A DNA stretch of 5,828 nt from CAZWUZ01 sp964637655 [NCBI: uncultured bacterium] (GTDB taxonomy: Bacteria; DAOPZR01). Positions 1 through 5,828 of this stretch are shown here, in pieces. Numbering within the stretch: position 1 is the first letter of the stretch; each line of letters starts with the position of its first letter. The notes under the pieces were generated by a model that saw only the letters and a program-made list of their open reading frames with translations, was not told where the DNA came from and did no database searches. The stretch covers positions 1 through 5,828 of the forward strand of contig CAZWUZ010000241.1 in the NCBI GenBank assembly GCA_964637655.1, given 5' to 3'. Position numbers and translations under genes: made by a program.

Positions 1-2480
1 AGCACAAGGTCACCACTTCGCTCGGCAGCAAGCGCAAGGGGATGACGCAGAATGACGTGCGCAACCTCTGCCGCGAATACGCCCTGAAGTACGTCGGCAT
101 CCAGCGCGAAGAGTTCGAGCGCCTCGGGGTGCTGGGCGACTGGGACCATCCCTACCTGACCCTCAAGCCGACCTACACCGCCACCATCCTCGACACGCTG
201 TCGCGCATGGTCAAGGCCGGGTATGTCTACCGCGGGCTCAAGCCGGTGCACTGGTGCGCCTCATGCGTCACCGCGCTCGCTGATGCCGAAGTCGAGTACG
301 AGGACCACGCCTCGCCCGCCATTTTCGTGAAGTTCCCCGTCGCTGACGCCGGCAGTTCGGGCGTACCCGCGGACGCGGCGCTGGTCATCTGGACGACCAC
401 GCCCTGGACGCTCCCGGCCAACCTCGCCATTGCCGTCGACCCCGCGCAGGACTACTGCGTCGTCTCCTCGTCCTGCGGGAAACTCGTCGTGGCCGCACCG
501 CTGCGTGCGGGCATGGCGCAGACGCTCGGCAGCGAACTGCCGGTGCTGGCCACGGTGAAGGGCGAGGCGCTGACCGCCCTCCGTGCGCAGCACCCGTTCC
601 TCGAACGCACGGTCCCCGTCCTCCCCGGCGATTTCGTCGCCATGGACACGGGTTCGGGCATGGTGCATATCGCCCCCGGTCACGGTGCTGACGACTACCG
701 GCTCGGCACCGCGCACGGCCTGCCGCCGTATTCGCCGGTGAATGATTATGGAAAATTCACCGACGAGTTTCCGCTCATGGCGGGGCGCCACGTCTTCCAG
801 TGCAACGACGACATCATCGCCCTGCTCAAAGAAAAAGGGCACCTGCTCAATGCCGCGTCCATGCAGCACCAGTATCCCTGCTGCTGGCGCTGCCACAAGC
901 CGATCATCTTCCGCAGCACCCCGCAGTGGTTTGTCAGCATGGCACACAACGACCTGCGCGGTAAAGCGCTGGCCGCCATCAAACAGACGCAGTGGATCCC
1001 CGCATGGGGTGAGAACCGCATCACCGGCATGGTCGAGCAGCGCCCCGACTGGTGCCTGTCGCGCCAGCGCGCCTGGGGCGTCCCCATCCCGTCGCTCACC
1101 TGCGCCACGTGCGGTGAGGTATCGCTCCTCCCCGCCGTCATCGACGCGCTCGCTGCGCGCGCCCGCGACGGCAAAATCGACGACTGGTTTGCCGAAGGCG
1201 AGGTCGACGGGCTCATCCCTGCCGGTACCGCCTGCCCGAAATGCGGACATCAGCAGTTCGCACGCAACCGCGACATCCTCGACGTCTGGTTCGATTCGGG
1301 TTCCTCGTCACGCGCCGTGCTGGTGGAAGACCACAACCTCCCCTGGCCGGCCGACCTCTACCTCGAGGGCTCCGACCAGCATCGCGGCTGGTTCCAGTTG
1401 TCGCTGCTGCCGATGCTCGCCGCGCATGGCAGTGCCCCGTTCAAGGCGGTGCTCACCCACGGGTTCACCGTCGACGAGAAGGGCCTGAAGATGTCCAAGT
1501 CGCAGGGGAATGTCGTCGTCCCGCAGGAGGTCATGGGGAAGTACGGGGCTGACATCCTCCGTTTGTGGGTTGCCTCCTCCGACTACCGCGAGGATGTCAG
1601 GTGTTCTGACAGCATGATCAACGCGCTCGGGCAGTCCTACCGCCTCGTGCGCAACACCGTGCGCTACTGCCTCGGGGCGCTGCGCGGCTTCGACCCGCGC
1701 CGCGACACGATTCCCTACGCCGATCTCCCCGAAGTCGACCGCTGGGTGCTGGCGCAGACCGCGGAATTCACCCGCCGCTGCCGCACTGCCTACGACGAGT
1801 ACACCTTCCACCAGGTGGTGACGAACCTCACCCAGTTCTGCTCGGTGACCCTCTCCTCCTTCTACCTCAATCTGCTCAAGGACCGTCTCTACTGCGACGG
1901 GACCGCCTGGGCGTCGCGGCGCAGCGCGCAGACCGCGCTCTACGAAGTGCTGCGCGCCGTCACCCTCGCCATGGCACCCATACTCTCCTATACCGCCGAC
2001 GAGATCTGGCGCGAGCCGTTCGCCGACACGGACTTTTCGCTCGCCGCCACCGCGCCGGGCGTCTTTGTCGCCGACTGGCAGGAGGCGCCCGCCGCATGGC
2101 GGCAGGACGAACTTGTCGCCCGCTGGGACCGCGTCATCGCCTCCTACAGCGCGGTGATGAAGGCGCTCGAACTGCGCCGCGCCGACAAGTTCATCGGCTC
2201 CGGGCTCGAGGCGTCCGTCACCGTCTGCTGCCGCGAGACCGCCGACCGCGACGCGCTTACCGCCATCAGCGACCTTGCCGCCGTCTACGTCGTCTCCGCC
2301 GCCGCGCTCGCGGAGAGCGACGCGGGCGAATGGACCGCGGATGACGGGCGCTTTGCCGTGCGCGTGGAAAAGGCCCCGGGGAGCAAGTGCGGCAGGTGCT
2401 GGCGCTATGTCACCGACGGCACCCCTGATGCCGACGGCGTCACGCTCTGTCCGCGCTGTGCGCAGGCGGTTGCCGGATGA
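1..2480 (+). CDS. ileS: Isoleucyl-tRNA synthetase (5' partial)
   Basis: Class I aminoacyl-tRNA synthetase that charges tRNA-Ile in the cytoplasm and edits mischarged valine. The frame is open from base 3, before the first ATG at 42, and residues 1-13 already match the family, so 42 is not the true start. The HIGH-motif region, roughly 100 residues, lies upstream of the window. In the 825 visible residues (residue 1 = His at base 3) I see a CP1 editing domain with WTTTPWTLPAN (from 130) and GSGMVHIAPGHGADDY (217-232). After it come DVWFDSGSS (from 427), YLEGSDQHRGWF (453-464) and the catalytic KMSKS loop (496-500, bases 1488-1502). The anticodon-binding region ends in a four-Cys zinc finger (Cys 796, 799, 816, 819), typical of the bacterial IleRS type. 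An extra CxxC...CxxC knuckle (Cys 367 to 414) sits just before DVWFDSGSS. The stop overlaps the lspA start by four bases (ATGA), indicating coupling. The family call is secure. Confidence 0.98.
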   Translation, partial: HKVTTSLGSKRKGMTQNDVRNLCREYALKYVGIQREEFERLGVLGDWDHPYLTLKPTYTATILDTLSRMVKAGYVYRGLKPVHWCASCVTALADAEVEYEDHASPAIFVKFPVADAGSSGVPADAALVIWTTTPWTLPANLAIAVDPAQDYCVVSSSCGKLVVAAPLRAGMAQTLGSELPVLATVKGEALTALRAQHPFLERTVPVLPGDFVAMDTGSGMVHIAPGHGADDYRLGTAHGLPPYSPVNDYGKFTDEFPLMAGRHVFQCNDDIIALLKEKGHLLNAASMQHQYPCCWRCHKPIIFRSTPQWFVSMAHNDLRGKALAAIKQTQWIPAWGENRITGMVEQRPDWCLSRQRAWGVPIPSLTCATCGEVSLLPAVIDALAARARDGKIDDWFAEGEVDGLIPAGTACPKCGHQQFARNRDILDVWFDSGSSSRAVLVEDHNLPWPADLYLEGSDQHRGWFQLSLLPMLAAHGSAPFKAVLTHGFTVDEKGLKMSKSQGNVVVPQEVMGKYGADILRLWVASSDYREDVRCSDSMINALGQSYRLVRNTVRYCLGALRGFDPRRDTIPYADLPEVDRWVLAQTAEFTRRCRTAYDEYTFHQVVTNLTQFCSVTLSSFYLNLLKDRLYCDGTAWASRRSAQTALYEVLRAVTLAMAPILSYTADEIWREPFADTDFSLAATAPGVFVADWQEAPAAWRQDELVARWDRVIASYSAVMKALELRRADKFIGSGLEASVTVCCRETADRDALTAISDLAAVYVVSAAALAESDAGEWTADDGRFAVRVEKAPGSKCGRCWRYVTDGTPDADGVTLCPRCAQAVAG

Positions 2481-3055
2481 CCCGCCTCCGCGCGCTGCTG
2501 CTGCAGCCGTCGCTGCATCATGCGCTCATCGTCTTCCTCGTCTTCTTCGACCAGGCGACCAAGTGGCTGGTGACGGTGGAGATGCGCGAGTTCGAATCCA
2601 TCCCGCTGCTCGGCGACCTCCTGCGCCTCACCTATATCCATAACACGGGGGCCGCCTTCGGCATCCTCATGCAGCAGCGCCTGCTGCTGATTACCGTCAC
2701 CGTCATCGCGGTCGCGGTGATGCTCTGGTACCGCCGCTCGCTCCCTGCGGCTGACGTCTGGCCGCGCTTCGGGCTCACGCTCATCATCGGGGGCGCCATC
2801 GGCAACTTCATCGACCGCCTGCGCCTCGGCAAGGTCATCGATTTTCTCGATGTCGACATTCCCGACCTGACGGTCGGCCCGTTTGACTTCTTCAACACCA
2901 CGTTCCACTGGCAGATCGCCCGCTGGCCCGCGTTCAACGTCGCGGACAGCGCCATCACCGTCGGGCTCTGTTTCCTCGTCTGGCATCTGTGGCAGGCCGA
3001 CACGAAGCAGGCCGCAGCCACCGCGCCTGAGAGCGCCCCCCCGGAGGTTTCCTGA
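2477..3055 (+). CDS. lspA: Lipoprotein signal peptidase (signal peptidase II)
   Basis: Inner-membrane aspartyl protease that cleaves the signal peptide of diacylglyceryl-modified prolipoproteins just before the lipidated cysteine; the family is the target of globomycin. The 192-residue protein has four likely membrane segments (about 14-31, 66-84, 93-110 and 157-175). Family motifs are HNTGAAFGI (Asn56), GGAIGNFIDR (Asn110, Asp113), VIDFLDV with catalytic Asp122, and PAFNVADSAI with catalytic Asp157. The two catalytic aspartates are 35 residues apart, against 19 in the Pseudomonas enzyme as I recall it, so the periplasmic loop between them is about 16 residues longer. The C-terminus is a polar tail rich in Ala and Pro. 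The ATG at 2477 lies inside the end of ileS (ATGA overlap), with only a weak AGGCGG at 2464-2469 as ribosome binding site, so termination-reinitiation is likely. The stop shares one base with the lgt start. Confidence 0.97.
   Translation: MTRLRALLLQPSLHHALIVFLVFFDQATKWLVTVEMREFESIPLLGDLLRLTYIHNTGAAFGILMQQRLLLITVTVIAVAVMLWYRRSLPAADVWPRFGLTLIIGGAIGNFIDRLRLGKVIDFLDVDIPDLTVGPFDFFNTTFHWQIARWPAFNVADSAITVGLCFLVWHLWQADTKQAAATAPESAPPEVS
3043..3047 (+). promoter_or_regulatory. Ribosome binding site of lgt
   Basis: A consensus GGAGG lies inside the last codons of lspA, seven bases before the ATG at 3055. It fixes the lgt start at the TGATG junction and gives lgt its own ribosome loading as well as coupling to lspA. 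Confidence 0.85.
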
Positions 3056-3876
3056 TGCATCCCGTCCTGCTCAAACTCGGTACCATCCCGGTGTTCGGCG
3101 GCATTCCGCTGACCATCCACACCTATGGCACGCTCATGGCCATCGGCTTTCTGCTCGCCATGTGGTATGCTGCGCGCGCCGCGCAGCGCCGCAACCTCGG
3201 TGGTGAGTGGGTCTATGACCTCGGCATCTGGATCCTCGTCGCTGCGGTGGTCGGCGCCCGCGCCGCCTACGTGCTCTTCGAGGAGTTCGACTATTATCTC
3301 GCCAATCCCCTGCAGGTCTTCTCGCTCAGCCAGGGTGGCCTGGTCTTCTATGGCGGGTTCATCGCCTCGTCGCTCACCGTGATCGTCTACGCATGGCGCA
3401 AAAAGCTGCGCCTCTGGCTGCTCGCCGACATTCTCATCCCGTCGCTGGCGGTCGGCCATGCGCTCGGGCGGCTTGGCTGTCTCGCCTTCGGCTGCTGCTA
3501 CGGTGTGCCGTGGGAGCCGGGCGTCTGCTTCCCTCCCGGCTCGCCCGCCTACGTCGACCATGCGCAGCACGGGCTGCTCGCCCCGGGCGCGGCGCACTCG
3601 CTCTCCGTCTTTCCCACGCAACTCGTCGAGGCGGGGCTCAACCTGCTGATTTTCGCCATCCTGCTCCGCTGCTCGCGCCGTGTCCGCTACGAGGGCTGGC
3701 TTTTCGTTCTCTACCTGTTCCTCTACGCCCCCGTGCGCTTCGCGCTCGAGTTCTTCCGCGCTGACTGGCGGGGCGAGTACCTGCTGTCGCTCTCTGTCAG
3801 CCAGTGGATCAGCATCGCGCTGCTCGGCATCGGCACCGCGCTGCACTTTTATCTGCGCCGCCGGCCCGCTGCTTGA
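3055..3876 (+). CDS. lgt: Prolipoprotein diacylglyceryl transferase
   Basis: Inner-membrane enzyme that transfers diacylglycerol from phosphatidylglycerol to the lipobox cysteine of prolipoproteins, the step before LspA cleavage. The 273-residue length is normal for the family, and about seven membrane segments are visible. Diagnostic residues are the N-terminal HTYG motif (His22, Tyr24), the GGLVFYGGF loop (about residues 96-104), the Lgt signature around GHALGRLG (134-141, Arg139 matching the essential Arg of E. coli Lgt), and VRFALEFFR (227-235, Arg228 and Glu232). The signature continues as CLAFGCCYG instead of the proteobacterial N-F-x-N-x-E-x-x-G form, and Gln precedes the GG where E. 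coli has His. I recall both as common variants outside Gamma- and Betaproteobacteria. The start is set by a GGAGG seven bases upstream and a one-base overlap with lspA. The stop codon lies inside the -35 element of the next promoter. Confidence 0.97.
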   Translation: MHPVLLKLGTIPVFGGIPLTIHTYGTLMAIGFLLAMWYAARAAQRRNLGGEWVYDLGIWILVAAVVGARAAYVLFEEFDYYLANPLQVFSLSQGGLVFYGGFIASSLTVIVYAWRKKLRLWLLADILIPSLAVGHALGRLGCLAFGCCYGVPWEPGVCFPPGSPAYVDHAQHGLLAPGAAHSLSVFPTQLVEAGLNLLIFAILLRCSRRVRYEGWLFVLYLFLYAPVRFALEFFRADWRGEYLLSLSVSQWISIALLGIGTALHFYLRRRPAA

Positions 3877-3901
3877 CAGGTTGACCGGGGAGTAGTATAA
3901 G
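3873..3901 (+). promoter_or_regulatory. Sigma70-like promoter for nhaD copy 1
   Basis: A perfect -35 hexamer TTGACA (3873-3878) is followed after 17 bases by TATAAG (3896-3901), five of six matches to the -10 consensus. The -35 includes the lgt stop codon. Transcription would begin near 3908, giving a leader of about 45 bases to the ATG at 3953. An A/T-rich -10 stands out in this GC-rich sequence. A second -10-like TATGCT (3919-3924) aligns with the copy-2 -10 but has no good -35. The promoter suggests nhaD can be expressed apart from the ileS-lspA-lgt operon, although no terminator separates them. Confidence 0.7.
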
Positions 3902-3940
3902 CGGCGCCGACGGCACGGTATGCTCACCGGCCGCCTGCCC

Positions 3941-3945
3941 GGGGA
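3941..3945 (+). promoter_or_regulatory. Ribosome binding site deciding the nhaD copy 1 start
   Basis: GGGGA lies seven bases before the ATG at 3953. The earlier in-frame ATG at 3920 has no comparable site and would leave a leader of only about a dozen bases after the predicted transcription start, so 3953 is preferred. Confidence 0.6.
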
Positions 3946-3952
3946 ACCATCC

Positions 3953-4474
3953 ATGCTGTCCCTCCTGATCGTCATCTTCGTCGTCACCTACGCGGCCATT
4001 GCCCTCGAACATCCGCTCAGGGTCAACAAGTCCGCCTCGGCGCTGATCGGCGCCGGGTTGCTCTGGACCGTCTACAGTGTCAGCACCGGCGACCATGCGC
4101 TCGTCAGCCACAACCTGAGCGAATCCCTCGCTGCCACCGCGCAGATCGTCTTTTTTCTCATGGGCGCGATGACCATCGTCGAGGTGGTCGACGCGCACAA
4201 CGGGTTCGCGGTCATTACCTCGCGCATCCGCACCACGAAACTGAGCGCGCTGCTGTGGTTGGTCGGGTTCGTCACCTTCTGCCTCTCCGCCATCCTCGAC
4301 AATCTCACCACCACCATCGTCATGATCTCGCTGATGAAAAAGCTGCTCGGCAGCCGCGACGACCGTCTCCTTTTCGCCGGCATGATCGTCATCGCCGCCA
4401 ATGCCGGGGGCGCGTGGACCCCCATCGGCGACGTCACCACCACCATGCTCTGGATCGGCGGACAGATCACCACC
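3953..4474 (+). repeat. Direct repeat, unit 1 (5' part of nhaD copy 1)
   Basis: This part of copy 1 aligns without gaps to 5305-5826 at an offset of 1352 bases. The longest identical run I found is 49 bases (4304-4352 against 5656-5704), and shorter identical runs of 23-31 bases are frequent. The repeat is the two paralogous genes themselves and probably extends beyond the window. Confidence 0.93.
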
Positions 4475-5236
4475 CTGGCCATCATCAAGGGGGTTTTCCT
4501 CCCCTCACTCGTCAACCTGCTGATTCCGCTGGCCGCCTGCAGTTATTCCCTGCGCGGCCGGGCGGTCGTGCCGCCCGCCACGGTCGAACGCCGCGCCACG
4601 CTACGCACCTCCTCGTTCGAACAGCAGCTGATGTTCTGCCTGGGCATCGGCGTGCTGGTGGCCGTCCCCGTCTTCAAGGCGGTCACGCATCTTCCCCCGT
4701 TCATGGGCATTCTCTTCGGTCTCGGTCTGCTCTGGCTGGTCGGTGAGCTCGTCCACCGCGGCAAGGCGCATGCAGACCGCGAACCGCTCACCCTCGTGCA
4801 CGCGCTCACCCGCATCGATTTGAGTTCCATCGTCTTTTTCGTCGGCATCCTTCTCGCCGTCGCCACGCTCGAACACACGCACATCCTCGCCGCGCTGGCG
4901 CACTGGCTCACGATCGCCATCGGCCGGCTCGACTGCATCGTCATCGCCATCGGCCTGGTCAGCGCCATCGTCGACAACGTGCCGCTGGTGGCCGCCGCCA
5001 TGGGCATGTACGACCTGGCCACCCACGCACCCGACAGTTTCCTGTGGGAATTCCTCGCCTACTGTGCGGGCACCGGCGGTTCCATCCTCATCATCGGTTC
5101 CGCCGCGGGCGTCGCTGCCATGGGTCTCGAGAAGATTGATTTCTTCTGGTACGTGCGTAAAATCAGCGGCTACGCCCTGCTTGGCTACGCTGCCGGCGCC
5201 GCCGTCTACATCGCCCTGTCGCGCCTGCTGCACTGA
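3953..5236 (+). CDS. nhaD: NhaD-type Na+/H+ antiporter, copy 1
   Basis: Inner-membrane antiporter of the NhaD family (ion transporter superfamily), expected to expel Na+ or Li+ in exchange for protons and so support sodium and alkaline pH tolerance. The 427-residue protein is hydrophobic throughout, with roughly a dozen membrane segments and no cleavable signal peptide. Both halves carry the paired Asp-Asn motifs typical of the fold: LDNLTTTIVM (Asp116) and VDNVPLVAAAMGMYDL (Asp341). Also visible are NAGGAWTPIGDVTTTMLW (Asp160) and, near the C-terminus, GSAAGVAAMGLEKIDFFWY, a strong NhaD signature. An in-frame ATG at 3920 would add 11 residues (MLTGRLPGEPS). I chose 3953 because it aligns with the start of the second copy and has a better ribosome binding site. 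The gene has its own promoter. Cation preference cannot be read from the sequence, and direction of transport is inferred from the family. Confidence 0.95.
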   Translation: MLSLLIVIFVVTYAAIALEHPLRVNKSASALIGAGLLWTVYSVSTGDHALVSHNLSESLAATAQIVFFLMGAMTIVEVVDAHNGFAVITSRIRTTKLSALLWLVGFVTFCLSAILDNLTTTIVMISLMKKLLGSRDDRLLFAGMIVIAANAGGAWTPIGDVTTTMLWIGGQITTLAIIKGVFLPSLVNLLIPLAACSYSLRGRAVVPPATVERRATLRTSSFEQQLMFCLGIGVLVAVPVFKAVTHLPPFMGILFGLGLLWLVGELVHRGKAHADREPLTLVHALTRIDLSSIVFFVGILLAVATLEHTHILAALAHWLTIAIGRLDCIVIAIGLVSAIVDNVPLVAAAMGMYDLATHAPDSFLWEFLAYCAGTGGSILIIGSAAGVAAMGLEKIDFFWYVRKISGYALLGYAAGAAVYIALSRLLH

Positions 5237-5243
5237 TCACCGT

Positions 5244-5272
5244 TTGACACCCGCGCCGACGGGGTGTATACA
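5244..5272 (+). promoter_or_regulatory. Sigma70-like promoter for nhaD copy 2, with spacer dyad
   Basis: A perfect -35 TTGACA (5244-5249), 17 bases of spacer, then TATACA (5267-5272), four of six matches to the -10 consensus. Transcription would begin near 5279, about 26 bases before the ATG at 5305. An inverted repeat, ACACCC (5247-5252) and GGGTGT (5262-5267) with a nine-base gap, overlaps the -35 and the first base of the -10. It could be an operator. There is no T-run after it, so it is not a rho-independent terminator for copy 1. Confidence 0.6.
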
Positions 5273-5291
5273 GTAACCGATACCGTTTGGC

Positions 5292-5297
5292 AAGGGG
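5292..5297 (+). promoter_or_regulatory. Ribosome binding site of nhaD copy 2
   Basis: AAGGGG ends seven bases before the ATG at 5305. A second in-frame ATG at 5311 is only one base from the end of that spacing window and is less well placed by alignment with copy 1. Confidence 0.65.
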
Positions 5298-5304
5298 TTG
5301 TCCG

Positions 5305-5826
5305 ATGTCCATGCTGCTCATCGCCATCTTTGTGCTCGCGTATGCCGCTATCGCGCTCGAGCACCCGCTCAAGGTCAACAAGTCCGCCTCCGCGCTCATC
5401 GGCGCCGGGCTGCTCTGGACCGTCTATGCGCTCAGCACCGGTGACCACAACCTGGTCAGCCATAACCTGAGCGAATCGCTTGCTGCCACCGCGCAGATCG
5501 TCTTCTTTCTCATGGGCGCCATGGCCATCGTCGAGGTGGTCGACGCGCACAACGGCTTCGAGGTCATCACCTCGCGCATCCGCACCACGAAACTGAACGT
5601 GCTGATGTGGCTCGTCGGGTTCGTCACCTTCTTCCTCTCCGCCATCCTCGACAACCTCACCACCACCATCGTCATGATCTCGCTGATGAAAAAGCTGCTC
5701 GGCAACCGCGACGACCGCCTCTTTTTCGCCGGGATGATCGTCATCGCCGCCAATGCCGGCGGCGCCTGGTCACCCAACGGCGACGTGACGACCACCAAGC
5801 TGTGGATCGGCGGGCAGATCACCACG
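5305..5826 (+). repeat. Direct repeat, unit 2 (5' part of nhaD copy 2)
   Basis: Partner of the nhaD copy 1 repeat unit, in the same orientation. The similarity also reaches weakly into the upstream gap: a shared GCGCCGACGG lies 39 bases before the copy 1 ATG and 42 bases before the copy 2 ATG. Confidence 0.93.
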
Positions 5827-5828
5827 CT
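5305..5828 (+). CDS. nhaD: NhaD-type Na+/H+ antiporter, copy 2 (3' partial)
   Basis: The second NhaD-family antiporter gene begins 68 bases after copy 1 ends. It is open and in frame for 174 codons up to the window edge, so it is cut by the window and shows no sign of being broken. By hand count 154 of 174 residues match copy 1, with no gaps. The LDNLTTTIVM motif (Asp116) is intact. The NAGGAW...GDVTTT region keeps Asp160 and the Thr run but reads SPNGDVTTTKLW where copy 1 reads TPIGDVTTTMLW: Ile158 becomes Asn and Met165 becomes Lys. Other changes are mostly conservative (for example Arg23Lys, Val11Leu), plus Ala to Glu in the loop after DAHNGF. The gene has its own promoter and ribosome binding site. 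It could be a second antiporter with different ion preference or pH range; that is inference. The second half, including the DNVPL-type motif, is not visible. Confidence 0.92.
   Translation, partial: MSMLLIAIFVLAYAAIALEHPLKVNKSASALIGAGLLWTVYALSTGDHNLVSHNLSESLAATAQIVFFLMGAMAIVEVVDAHNGFEVITSRIRTTKLNVLMWLVGFVTFFLSAILDNLTTTIVMISLMKKLLGNRDDRLFFAGMIVIAANAGGAWSPNGDVTTTKLWIGGQITT

Noticed and set aside
42-44. ATG at 42 as the start of ileS
   Set aside because: The frame is open to the window edge and the residues before it fit the IleRS family, so this is an internal Met.
261-1250. 329-codon open frame on the - strand opposite ileS
   Set aside because: It is a shadow of ileS with low-complexity charged composition and no domain or convincing start signal.
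742-1488. 248-codon + strand frame inside ileS
   Set aside because: It is an alternate frame of a certain gene, rich in Ser, Pro, Arg and Ala as expected for a shifted GC-rich frame.
3920-3952. Upstream ATG at 3920 as the start of nhaD copy 1
   Set aside because: The 11 added residues have no counterpart in copy 2, the ATG has no good ribosome binding site, and it sits almost on the predicted transcription start. It is not strictly excluded.
2632-3987. 451-codon open frame on the - strand opposite lspA and lgt
   Set aside because: It is Arg/Glu/Asp-rich with no recognisable domain and lies antisense to two certain genes. In GC-rich DNA the complementary frames of membrane-protein genes often stay open.
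5237-5304. Rho-independent terminator after nhaD copy 1
   Set aside because: The only clear dyad (5247-5267) has a six-base stem, is followed by ATACAG with no T-run, and coincides with a promoter.
3809-5825. Matching - strand frames opposite both nhaD copies, for example around 3809-4198 and 5206-5550
   Set aside because: Their mutual similarity looks like conserved coding, but it follows directly from the nhaD duplication on the other strand.
5305-5828. nhaD copy 2 as a pseudogene fragment
   Set aside because: The frame is intact to the last base of the window, with conserved motifs and its own start signals. The apparent truncation is the window edge.

Overview
This GC-rich bacterial window is packed with genes, all on the + strand. 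It carries the end of a lipoprotein-processing operon followed by a tandem pair of sodium/proton antiporter genes. It starts inside ileS (isoleucyl-tRNA synthetase; roughly the first 100 residues lie upstream). It then has complete lspA (lipoprotein signal peptidase) and lgt (prolipoprotein diacylglyceryl transferase), a complete nhaD-type Na+/H+ antiporter gene, and the first 174 codons of a second, very similar nhaD-type gene cut by the window end.

Layout: ileS runs to 2480, lspA is 2477-3055 and lgt is 3055-3876. The junctions are ATGA (4-base overlap) and TGATG (1-base overlap), so these three genes read as one translationally coupled operon. Lgt adds the diacylglyceryl group to the lipobox cysteine and LspA then removes the signal peptide, so two consecutive lipoprotein-maturation steps sit side by side. 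Gap 3877-3952 holds a good sigma70-like promoter whose -35 overlaps the lgt stop codon. nhaD copy 1 follows at 3953-5236. Gap 5237-5304 holds a second promoter with an inverted repeat in its spacer, then nhaD copy 2 starts at 5305. No intergenic stretch exceeds 76 bases, and I saw no RNA gene, insertion sequence, CRISPR array or convincing rho-independent terminator.

Organism: the lipoprotein pathway and high GC suggest a diderm bacterium. The non-proteobacterial Lgt signature (GRLG followed by GCCYG), the long loop in LspA, the Cys-rich insert in IleRS and two NhaD antiporters would fit the PVC superphylum (for example Kiritimatiellota or Lentisphaerota) or a deltaproteobacterial-type lineage from a saline or alkaline habitat. 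This is a weak inference from family resemblance. Codon use looks uniform across all five genes, so recent foreign origin is not indicated.

The most interesting part is the nhaD pair. The copies are about 88% identical in protein over the visible 174 residues, with no gaps. Copy 2 nevertheless changes two hydrophobic residues to Asn and Lys beside the otherwise conserved G-D-V-T-T-T motif, which suggests a duplicated antiporter that has diverged at a functionally sensitive site. No wholly new system is evident.
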